Below, one piece after another: positions 12,663 to 22,125 of a stretch of 64,000 nucleotides of DNA. The DNA comes from Galerina marginata (lineage: Eukaryota; Basidiomycota; Agaricomycetes; Agaricales; Galerinaceae). Each line of letters begins with the position of its first letter. Position 1 is the stretch's first letter. The stretch lies in NCBI GenBank assembly GCA_023014335.1, contig JAECYW010000003.1:2914001-2978000 (forward strand), read 5' to 3'. A model generated the notes under the pieces. It made no database searches. It was not told where the DNA came from and saw only the letters and a list, made by a program, of their open reading frames with translations. The position numbers and the translations under genes are program-made.

Positions 12663-14735
12663 CTACTTCTTTTGGCGCTTGTTTCGGACCTTAAGGGCAT
12701 TTAGATCCTGACCATATCTCTGAATGACTGCGAAAATCTTCTCTGCCCATTCTGTTGCCCATTCATCACTCTCGCCAAGCAATGTTTTGATGTCTGATGT
12801 CGAGTTGATCTCCTTTGCTTGAACACGAACGAGAGTTGCGCGTTGAGCGTCGGACAGAATGAAATACATAGGCCGAATGGAGCGTAAAGGATCGGATGCG
12901 TGTTCAGTTTGTAACCACTGTATTAGTCGATAGTCCAATGAAACTCGCTCCTTCGTCGGACGATAATTCTTCGCAGGAGCTCTCTTGCGCTTATTTGACG
13001 GCTCAGCAGGAGGCGGCGAGAATATAATACCTGGAAGGAAATCTTGGAGGTTGAGTGGATTTTCTGCATGACAAAAACTGCAACAAAATTTCGCAGAATG
13101 AACCAAAGCTGAAAAGGATCAGTTTGAATTAAATAAGGTTGTATTTTCTACATACCTTCCGGCGATTCGTCACGCAGATAGTCCGCAAATTGTTTTCGAA
13201 GACACTTTTTCTCCTGGATAAGCTTCACCCCATGGTATGGGATACGTTCACGACGTTGCGATGTTGGCTTGAGGATTCCTCGTGGTCGATCCAGATCTGC
13301 GAGATCTCCTTGGCTATAATCATTGATATCTATTTCATTTACCCATGGATCGTAGAAAATCACAAATAAAGCGTCTTGGTTTGAGTTCCGTAAGACGCGC
13401 CCTCCACGTTGAAGTGTGTCAATAGTAGTTGAAGGTAGACCGGCAGTGACAACGATTTCAACGTTTGGAAAGTCGACGCCCTGAAAGAGAGTAAGATCAC
13501 CATAGTCATTATCCAAACATAAACGTACCACAGATTGGGCCGATGTCGCAACCATAATTCGACATGTCCCATTTGGTTCAGTGAATGATCGGTGTGCCAT
13601 TTGCAGGTAACTTTCCGACATCTGGCTGTGGTAATGTAAAACCATACCTCTGTTTTGAAGGAGCGGAGGAAGGGAGGAGTCTAGGAAATGAGTTATTTTC
13701 GAGGCAAGAGCCTTATTGTCCACAAAGATGAGAATGCGAGGTTGAGTTGTCGGGTTGAATGGAGGAGCTGAAAGAAAACACTGATAATTTCGAAGATCCT
13801 CAATGTTATTGACTACTTCGTGTGCTGCATATGTCGTATTTGGGCGGTTCGAAGTGAGGTGTATGCGAACATAGTTTGGGCGCAAAATTTCAAGCTCCAC
13901 AGTTTTCAGTATCTGCGGAGTAAACGTAGCCGACAGAGCACACCAGCGAGTTGTGTGCGGGAGAAGCGCCTTTAGTTCGTCCAGTTTTCCCCAAGCAGGT
14001 CGAAAAGCATCAAGACCATAGTGAGGCTGCCCTGCAGAGCCAAGATTATGTGCTTCGTCGACAATAACTCGTGAGATCCGCCGCTGAAAGTGGTTGTTGC
14101 GCAGAAGCAATGCGAGCCTAGGTAAATGTCCAGCTCGAGTTCGAAAAAGCTGTTCAACTGTCACAATAAGATGCCGTGCTTGTCCAGGTGTTCGTGTTTT
14201 GGCGTTAAAGACATTTTTCTAGGGCAAGTCGTAAAAATGGCAGGGTAAAGGGACCGTGACTTACATCCCACCACGAGTCATCTCCAGGGGTATCCTCATT
14301 GATAACGACAGTGCGAATTCCGTAACGTGAATTAAAATCATTTTCTTGAGTGACCTGGAGGCGCTTCAAGGGAGAAAGTGTGATCGTAGTGAGCAAGTCG
14401 GCAGGGTTTTCCAGAAGGACCTTCAGTGCAGTCGGCAGAGTCTTGCCAGAGCCAGTTCCAGCCGAAATCAGTGAATCTAAACCATGTTGATCAGCCAAGA
14501 CAGCGCGTAATTGCATCTCCCGAGGTATTTGTTCTCTCCCAGTGACAGCATAGCATATCAATATAGCCCGCCAGCATATGGCCTTGTCCGAGTCCTTGAG
14601 AGCATTGATGAAAACCGAGAGAAATCGAGAGTCAGAGTCCAGTGAGAGGTCATGAAGGTGCTTTTCAAGTTCATTGGCGGGGCATGTTCTGATATTCGCA
14701 AGCGTTGACGGCAGTAGAGGGACCGGGTCTGTCAT
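12663..14735 (-). CDS. RecQ-like DEAH helicase of the TIR element
   Basis: The ATG at 14735 (MTDPVPLLPSTLAN) is the first in frame; the frame upstream runs into the inverted repeat without an ATG. Helicase motifs occur in order: Walker A SAGTGSGKTLPTAL, TLSPLKRL, DEAH box VIVDEAHNLGS, motif III LSATFTPQ, IFVDNKALA, MVATSA followed by GVDFPNVEIVV, and motif VI QRGGRVLRN. A cysteine cluster (FCCSFCH) and a basic tail ending RNKRQKK follow. This is a superfamily 2, RecQ-like ATP-dependent DNA helicase of about 630 residues. Introns were placed at about 14206-14263, 13482-13530 and 13105-13155. The frame looks intact. Because it sits convergently with the DUF6589-like gene between inverted repeats, it probably serves the element's replication or mobility rather than general DNA repair. 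Nuclear location is inferred. Confidence 0.8.
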
Positions 14736-14802
14736 GAAGAGGGCGACGCGACGCGATGGTGAGAGTTGAAGAAAACGGCATTCTATTATTAACTCGACGG
14801 AC

Positions 14803-14987
14803 AACCTAATTAGGCAGTTGTCCTAAAATGGACTGCTTCTTTTTTCTTTCGAACGTTCCATCATCAAATCCTCGATCATAAGAGTTACACCCCCTTTTCG
14901 AACTCAGCTCGACCAGCCGGAGAATCGAGGACTTCCCATCCTCACTCATTCGACGGATGGTTACGAGCCTAACCTCAGGCTTAGTCT
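14803..14987 (-). repeat. Right inverted repeat of the DUF6589/RecQ element
   Basis: Reverse complement of the left repeat. The inner end begins at AACCTAATTAG (14803), about 70 bp upstream of the helicase ATG, so each repeat lies directly upstream of one of the element's genes and may act as its promoter. Beyond 14987 a second CCTCAGGCTT occurs near 15025, so the true outer edge could lie further out. Confidence 0.85.
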
Positions 14988-15092
14988 CGACGCAAAACCC
15001 TCACACGTGAAACGTTTTGATGAACCTCAGGCTTTTGATCTTGAACCACCTACAACACTCTCCCACTTCGTTTCTTGGCTACAGTGACAGAA

Positions 15093-16475
15093 ATGCCATC
15101 GACGGATTCAGAGTCCATTCTGCCATTCGAGCTCGAAGAATACATCTTGAATTACTTGCACAATGATTTTCCAGCCCTCAAAGCATGTGCCTTAACCTGC
15201 CATCGTTTCGTCGCTCATGCCCAGAGGGTGCTCTTTGCCCGGGTCGAAATCTTCTTTTCGGACAATCCAGTGGAGCGAAACAGATTGGAAGAATTCTGCC
15301 TTCTCGCTTCAACTGATATCGGCGACCTCGTTAATGAACTTTCGATTGTGGTCGTGAACTCCATCACCATGCCTGAATATGCCGGCGTAAACATGCCCAT
15401 GCTGAAAGGGCTGAGGAACATGAACCTAGATGCCAAAGTTGCGAAGATTTCCTGGGAGGCTATATCACGTACCCTGCGCTTCACACTGTGGACGATTTTG
15501 ACCCGACAATCACATTCGCTCGTCAACCTGAGGCTATCTCACATCGAAGAACTTCCTTTATCAGTCTTTGCAAATTTCCGATGCTTGGAAGGTCTTTTCC
15601 TGGAAGGTGTATCCTTTAACATTGATGATTGTCGGCTTTTAGAGAGTGGGCTGTGGCCTGAACCAACACCCAACCGTCCGCCCGAACAGCGCCCGCGCCT
15701 GAAACGCCTCCGCCTAAATCTTATCAATTTTCACCTCATGAACTCTATCTTATGGATCACAAACCCCAGATGCCCTTTTGATGTCTCGGTCCTCGAGGAA
15801 CTATCAATATCGAAGGATCCATCTTATGACTTCTGGAGCTGGGACAATATAAACGCCGAGATCAACACTCTCCTGCAAGCATGCGCGAACTCGCTCCAAA
15901 CCTTCCGTTATAGCCCTGTTTTCCGAGGTACAGTTAAATTTTCATTGTCAAATGGCCTGAAGTACTATCAATACTGAACTTTAACCAAAACAGTGGATGA
16001 AGATGATCTCAATGACGTTGACGACTCGGATTGGGAAGATTGGCTCGAGGACGAGACATCATCCACATCCCTTCAATGTCGCCCTATTGACTTTAAATAC
16101 CTTTCCCATTTGCGAATTCTCCGCCTCTCCATACCGGAATCCAAACCACTGGAATACGGCTTCTTCGATCTATGGTTCCGCGAACTTACTAATCAGGTCA
16201 AATATTGCCATCTCATTGAAGAGGTATCCATCAAGCTTAGTGTGAAGATAATTGGACGCCCTTTAAGCCTTGCTGCATTGAAGGAGGCACTGTTGTCGCC
16301 GACTCTGCCATTGCTTCACAGGGTTGCAATATTTGTGCACAGTCATGATAACAAGCTCTCGTCAGAAGATTTACAACGTGTACGGGAGGAGCTTCTGGAT
16401 TTGGAACAGAAGGGTACCTTGGTAATAGAACAGGCATCTTGTAAGTCCACCAAGCTTCAGCACTGTTGGGCCTAA
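15093..16475 (+). CDS. F-box protein with leucine-rich C-terminal part
   Basis: The first ATG is at 15093 (MPSTDSESILPFELEEYI). The N-terminal F-box reads LPFELEEYILNYLHND, then LKACALTCHRFVAHAQRVLF, the usual basidiomycete F-box form with a Cys/Phe pair. The rest has leucine-rich stretches (SLVNLRLSHIEELPLSVFAN, CLEGLFLEGVSFN, RLKRLRLNLINF) that are likely substrate-binding. One intron at about 15928-15992 is spliced before VDEDDLNDVDDSDW, an acidic insert. The product of about 440 residues would act as the substrate receptor of an SCF ubiquitin ligase. It starts just outside the right inverted repeat of the mobile element. A second gene of the same build lies at 44269-45705 (minus). Confidence 0.8.
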
Positions 16476-16623
16476 TGGCAATCTGATACTCCAGCAATTT
16501 CGGGCTTCCTTAGCGGGCCAGATGAAAGAGTTCAGATAGGATAGTAAATGGATGTCATGTTCAACATTGGGTCATATTGATTGATTCATTGGCAAAGGTA
16601 TGAAAGTACAAGGAAACGTACAA

Positions 16624-18950
16624 TTACAGTTTGTACCCTCGTCCAGGAGTGGGCCTGCCATCGACTCCATAGATATTTTGCTTGAGCACTGAGAGCTGCG
16701 GCAAAATGTGCTCGTAAACATGAGCCACCCACTGACACATAAATGGCATGAAAATCTGGCAAAATCAGAAAACATAATTAACTGACCTCACAGGCCAAAG
16801 GTCGGGTATCGCGCGGATCAATGATCTCCTCTATGCCAAACTTGTGCGCAGTCTTCAGAGGACTTCTTACATCCTCGAATTTCCCCAGCAGCTCATTCAT
16901 CAGTTTATCTCTTTCCTCTGGAGAGCCGGTCGCGTCGAGCTGGCGTTTGTAGGCGGCCTCGATACCGCCCTCTAGAGGAAGACTTCCCCAATCACCTGAG
17001 GGCCTGTTGTTTTGCCATTATGGCAGATTTAAGCATCAAATAGTCAACAAGAGGCAGAGTGAAGGAGCTGACCAGGCAACCCGAGTCCCAGTCCCATCGT
17101 CTGGGTCTGCAAAGGCGCCGCCAGCTACACCGAATGCCCGTCGGATGACAACTGTGTAAAACGGTGTTGTTGCTTGGTATAAAGAGGCCATCGCTGAGGC
17201 GCCGTGGCGGATTGTCGCCATACGCTCGGCAAGAGTGCCTGACGAAGAGACGAGTCAGCCAAGTGCTCTCTTTCAGTCAATAGAATCATATAATTTCACG
17301 AACCGATGGCAAATCCGGGTTGATCGACGAGATTTAGGATCGGGAGTCTGTATGTGAGGTAGTCTCCTGAACAAAGCGACTAGAATTAAACATTGTTTTT
17401 TACGTACCCAAAGTGGTTGCAGAGGGTCACAAATTTAGCTGTTTTTTGACTCCCAAAGGCATCAATAGCACCTGAATGTCGAGAAAAGTCAGATTCGACA
17501 GTCAGGCGTGCGAGTAACGAGAGTAAACTTGCCTCCATTAACCATGCAATCACTCGTCAACACGCCAATCGGTCTCCCAGAAAGCCTCGCAAACCCAGTC
17601 ACGATACACCTTCCCCAAGTTGCTCCGATTTCAAAGAAGGAAGAAACTTCGGTATAAGGATTGCCATCAACGTCGACCACAAGGCGGATTAGTTTTTCCG
17701 AATATCATAAGGCCTTGCTCTCCGCCTGGGGATGATTCGAACAAGTTCCTCTTCTCGACGTGTTTGTGGGTCTGAAGAAGGGAAGATTGGTGGAGGATGA
17801 AATATGGATGAAGGGAGATACGAGAGAAATGCACGAATTTGTAGAAACGCGTCCAACTCAGAGGTAGCGACGTTGTCTACAGTACCATTGGTAGCGTGAA
17901 TTTCCCAGCCTCCGAGAGCTTCTTTAGATAGATCTTCGAAGGTGGCTTGTTTAACCACAGGTGGACCAGCTGCGAAAAGCTGGCTTAGGCCCTTCACCAT
18001 GACACTAGGTAAATAGTCAGTGGTCCTAGCATTGACCCTTTCACTTGACTGTGAAATACCTGAAATGACTGATTGCAGCTTTTGCAGCAGCCAGTCCAAC
18101 TACCGGACCGAGGGGCACAGCACCCATTGCGTCCATGCTTCTACCCAGTCCAGCGAGGCCAGGAATATATGTAGCTCCCATGGTTAGGTCTAACGGTATG
18201 AGGTCGGGTAATTGAAAAGGGATTGAAGAGACGATAGGAACACCCACAAGTTGCGACACTCCCCCCTCCGCTGGACCCATCTAGAAGTCGAATCTGACGA
18301 CGGCTTTCAGACACACGAAAACAAAAGCGGTGTAATTCACGGACCAGAGGCACCTTCGCTCTCAAGGCTAGAGTCTACGTATCATCCGAAGAAGATAGTT
18401 AGTACTTTGTATGAAGTTAAGTTTTCACCTACCTCTCCATGGGGTGCCTTCATCCCAATTCCACCATCTGCATGACCGCCTCGCACACTAAAATCGTCCG
18501 CTGTCACGAACACTTTGCGCCCTTGAACGCGTCCCCAGCCTGTTACGGAATTTCTGTTTCGCTGCCATTGTCGTCTATTTCTTTGTGAACGAAAGGCTGT
18601 ACAACGCAACTCACGCTGGAACAAAAGATTCCAGATCTCCTTTGTCGTTCAGGACTGGTCTGCCCGTGATGGAGCCAACCTCATCGAATGAGTCTGGATC
18701 AAGCAGGGCGGAAATACGTTCGCGAACCCACAGCTTGTTGTTAGCTTTCTGGCGTATGTATCCTGGGTCATTCAGGTTTGGGGCACGGATGAGGTGTTGT
18801 TGGGCTTTCAATTCTCCCAGAGGTTGCTTAAGAAATGGTAGTTACATCACTGACTGGGTATTTTTTACGAACTGTGCTTACCTCCCAACTGGATTCATCA
18901 TCCACAGGTTTCTTCTCGCCAATAACACCCTTGGAGGAAGGTGGAGGCAT
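16624..18950 (-). CDS. Acyl-CoA carboxylase carboxyltransferase (beta) subunit
   Basis: The ATG at 18950 (MPPPSSKGVIGEKK) starts the frame; the stop is at 16624. Exons read KANNKLWVRERISALLDPDS, DDFSVRGGHADGGIGMK, GSSGGGSV, TYIPGLAGLGRSMDAMGAVP, PPVVKQATFEDLSKEALGGW, FFEIGATWGRCIVTGFARL, GLPILNLVDQPGFAIGTLAE, VIRRAFGVAGGAFADPDDG and GDWGSLPLEGGIEAAYKRQL. These are the two crotonase-fold halves of a biotin-dependent carboxyltransferase. The glycine-rich loops form the CoA and carboxybiotin sites. It moves carboxyl from biotin to an acyl-CoA; similarity is to the propionyl-/methylcrotonyl-CoA carboxylase beta group, but the substrate cannot be read from sequence. It is divergent from the matching biotin-carboxylase gene 554 bp away, which strongly suggests one complex. 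No clear mitochondrial presequence was seen. Confidence 0.85.
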
Positions 18951-19504
18951 GATTGACACGCCGAACAGATAGCCTCTGTCCTGCTAGTTGCTTGTCCCCT
19001 AGAACTTTGCAAGTCAAGAAGGTAGCTGAAAGACGGGATAACCAGAAGTCCCGAGGTAACCGGTCATGTTGAAACGGCCCGATCTTCCGGGGGCAAATTC
19101 TGGCGGCGCCTAAAATTCAAAATCAGCCGCTCAAGCTGACCAGCGATTCTTCAAGAATGGACGACAACAACATCGTAAACTCTCCTCTCGGGAAGCTGCA
19201 AACGCAGGAAATTTTCAATGGCGCTACATATATCGCATATATGAATTCCTCGGGATTCTAAATCTCGGCGGACTCTCAGGCAACTCTCAGCCTCAGGCTT
19301 CAATATCCTGATCCATCGGCAACGAGGGTTACCGGAAAACGAAGCACGCCCCTCTGCTCACTCCTAATTATACCCGCGGTATTTTTGCTTCATCTCAGGT
19401 TGTCAAATCCAAACCAACTAACCGCAGGACTCTCTTATATCTCCGAGCTCAAGCACTGGGCATTAAGTGACTTCGTCTGGACGAAAATCGTCTCTACCAA
19501 GATC
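18951..19504. promoter_or_regulatory. Shared divergent promoter of the two acyl-CoA carboxylase subunits
   Basis: A 554-bp gap separates the start codons of the carboxyltransferase (minus) and biotin-carboxylase (plus) genes. No gene was seen inside, so it presumably drives both subunits together. An AT-rich near-palindrome (ATATATCGCATATATG) lies near 19228-19243. Confidence 0.5.
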
Positions 19505-22125
19505 ATGCCACCCAAAGTGCTCATAGCCAACAGAGGCGAAAGTACGAGGAAAATCCTTTGCTCGAGCAATAACTAACCTCATCATCAAATACATAGTTGC
19601 CATCCGCATCCTGCGCTCCGCTTCTGAGCTTGGATGGAGCACCGTCGCGGTTTACACTGAAGGCGACAGCAGCCATGCGACGTTTGCAGACGAAGCAGTA
19701 CAACTAGCAAGCACTGCCGACTTTTTGAACGTCGATGTTATAGTCAATGTTGCTCATAGGTAAGTACAAATTTTTGTACTGCTATAATCCGTAAGTTGGG
19801 CTACAGACTCACTGTACCCCACACTCTTTCGTATCAACAGCACTCAATGCACCCATCTACATCCAGGATATGGTTTCCTTTCAGAGAACCCTGCTCTTCC
19901 TCTTGCTCTTTCCCAATCTGGGGGATCAGTTACATTTATCGGGCCATCTCCGTCTACTTTGCGGATAGCGTCGGACAAGATGCTTTCGCGGGAGCTAGCA
20001 AGCAGCCTCGGTGTTCAAATTGCACCTGGAATGCGTGTCACATCTGCTGCCAACGTCCACTCGTTCGCTGCTGGCCAAGTAGGCGGGAAAAGGGTTGGAT
20101 ACCCTGTGATGATCAAAGCCTTGGATGGAGGTGGAGGACGCGGTATTCGCGTAGTTGAAGATGAAAGTGGCGTTGAGGAAGCATTCAAACGGTTCGGCAA
20201 ACATTCTTTGCTTTGACCCACCTCGAAGATGTCGCTTACTTACCTGCATGGTTTAGTTGTCTGGGAGAAAGCCCCTCGAAACAACTATTCGTGGAGAAGG
20301 CATTAACCGGCACAGGTTGGAAACACATTGAGGTGCAAATAATCGGAGGCGGCACAGCTGTAAACCATCTTTGGGAGAGGGAGTGTAGCGTTCAACGACG
20401 GTGACTTCCATTCATCTCTGCCCAGTACTCTTCGGATCTAATGTTCAAATGATAGGTTCCAGAAGATCGTCGAGGTCAGCCATCGTTCATGACAGAAGAC
20501 CGAAACGCTGATCCTAATCCTCTTCCCGATCTTCTCTCTATTTACTCCGAATTTGAAAGGTCGCCCCTTCCCGTCTTCCTCGGTCAGCCATTCAACCTCT
20601 GTTGGACGCGTCTCTGAAAATGGCGAACCACTTGCAATATAAGGGCCTTGGAACCTTCGAGTTCCTCGTTAATGCTCACTCGCTAGAGTGGGTCTTTCTT
20701 GAGATAAACCCCCGGGTGCAAGTGGAACATACTATTACAGGTAACCCATTCACTTCGCCTCTTTTTCATCTTCTTTCTGGGTCTTGTCAAATAGAAGAAG
20801 AACACAATTCTGTGATTTAATGTCCTCGCAGCTTCTATTCTAAACTGATGCTACTTACAGAGGAAATATGCAACGTCGACCTCGTCCGCTCGCAACTCCT
20901 CCTATTCTCCTCGCCCCACAACACACTCTCCACCCTTTCTCTCCACCTCCCAACCGCCCCACCAACCGCCTACGCCATCCAACTCCGGCTAACAGCCGAG
21001 GACCCGCAAAGAGGGTTCCAACTCTCGCCCGGCACGCTCCGCTCGTCGGACGTGGTCTGGCCGGGCGGACGGGGTGTACGAACCGATACCTGGCTCACTG
21101 TAGGGCCGAATGACCTGCAAGTCAAGGATGGAGATGGAACAGAGGTGCAATGGGTTGTTGGCACGGACTTCGACTCGCTCTTAGCCAAGATCATCGTCCG
21201 CGGAAGCACGTTTGAGGAGGCGACTGAGAAGGGACTTAGGGCGGTAGGTGAGCTGTGGGTCGGTTCTGGGGCGGTAAAAACGAACGTGGCTGTTCTTGCT
21301 GGCACTCTTACCCACCAGGCATGGGTAGACGGCACGGTTGATACCCTTTGGCTCGAGAGGAACGCGATGGAAGTGTTGAGGCTCGGCGAAGGTGTTATGG
21401 GGAGAGGCAGGAGAGATACGAAATTACCAAAACAAAATGCGAAGGGCCAGGAAGATGGTAATCTACCTGGGCAAAGAGGGAACGTCATCTTACAGCCTGG
21501 GTCACTCTTCCACCTGACCCTCTCTCCTTCCTCTGCTTTGCAATCGAGCACAACGACTGCATCATCATTATCATCATCAACGACACCGACAAAGCATAGC
21601 ATCACTCTCGCCTCCATCGCGCAGAATGCCTTCCCCGAAGTCCTCTCCGGCACCTTCCTTTCTTCGTTCTCTGCTGGTGGGACCTCGAGTACTACGCCGA
21701 TGTCGTTCACGCTAAAACAGTCAACTTCCGCGAATGTCTCCACGGGTCAATTCGAACTCGCGGATCCGAACGATCCCAGAAACGTTGGCGCGCCGATGAC
21801 GGGGAAGATCGTCGAGGTGCATCCTGCCTTGGCTGCAGTTCTCTCCTCACCCTCTGCGCCGGAACCCAGTTCTTCAAAGGTGGAGCGCAATTTGAATGCC
21901 AGGAGGATCAAAGTCCGCAAAGGCGACGCTCTGGTCGTGCTCAGCGTGATGAAGATGGAGAACGTCATCGCGGCGCCGTTCGACGGCTATGTCGAGCGTG
22001 TGGGCAGTGGCGTGCGCGTGGGTGTGGTGTTGGGCGAGGGGATGCTGATTTGCGTGCTCTCGACCTCGGGTTCGATGGGGGATGGCGCATCAGGAAAACT
22101 GGAAGGGAGGGTTAGTCGGTTGTGA
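19505..22125 (+). CDS. Acyl-CoA carboxylase biotin-carboxylase / biotin-carrier (alpha) subunit
   Basis: The start ATG at 19505 gives MPPKVLIANRGE; the first intron follows at once and the frame resumes IRILRSASELGWSTVAVYTE. Further blocks are HPGYGFLSENPALPLALS, the ATP-grasp loop KALDGGGGRGIRVV, HIEVQIIGG, ERECSVQRRFQKIVEVAPS, FEFLVNAHSLEWVFLEINPR, RVQVEHTIT, and a C-terminal biotinyl domain with SVMKMENVIAAPFDGYV (biotin on the Lys of MKM). It is an ATP- and bicarbonate-dependent biotin carboxylase fused to the biotin carrier, about 740 residues. A Ser/Thr-rich linker sits before the carrier domain. All exons join in frame, so it looks functional. Its partner is the divergent carboxyltransferase. 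The separate two-subunit layout is that of propionyl-/methylcrotonyl-type enzymes, not of single-chain fungal acetyl-CoA carboxylase. Confidence 0.88.

Larger units (their letters stand above)
8726..14987. mobile_element. Putative 6.3-kb mobile element with DUF6589-like gene and RecQ-like helicase between inverted repeats
   Basis: Inverted repeats of about 180 bp (8726-8907 and 14803-14987) enclose two convergent genes whose stop codons are only about 13 bp apart, with nothing else in between. The inner ~120 bp of the repeats are nearly identical, including GGTGTAACTCTTATGATCGA. The outer ~60 bp diverge, so exact ends and any target-site duplication could not be fixed. The layout (long TIRs, one large protein of a basidiomycete-expanded family, one helicase) suggests a DNA transposon or similar self-contained unit. 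Neither product carries a transposase or recombinase signature that I can recognise. The alternative is a two-gene cassette copied as a segment. Confidence 0.6.
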
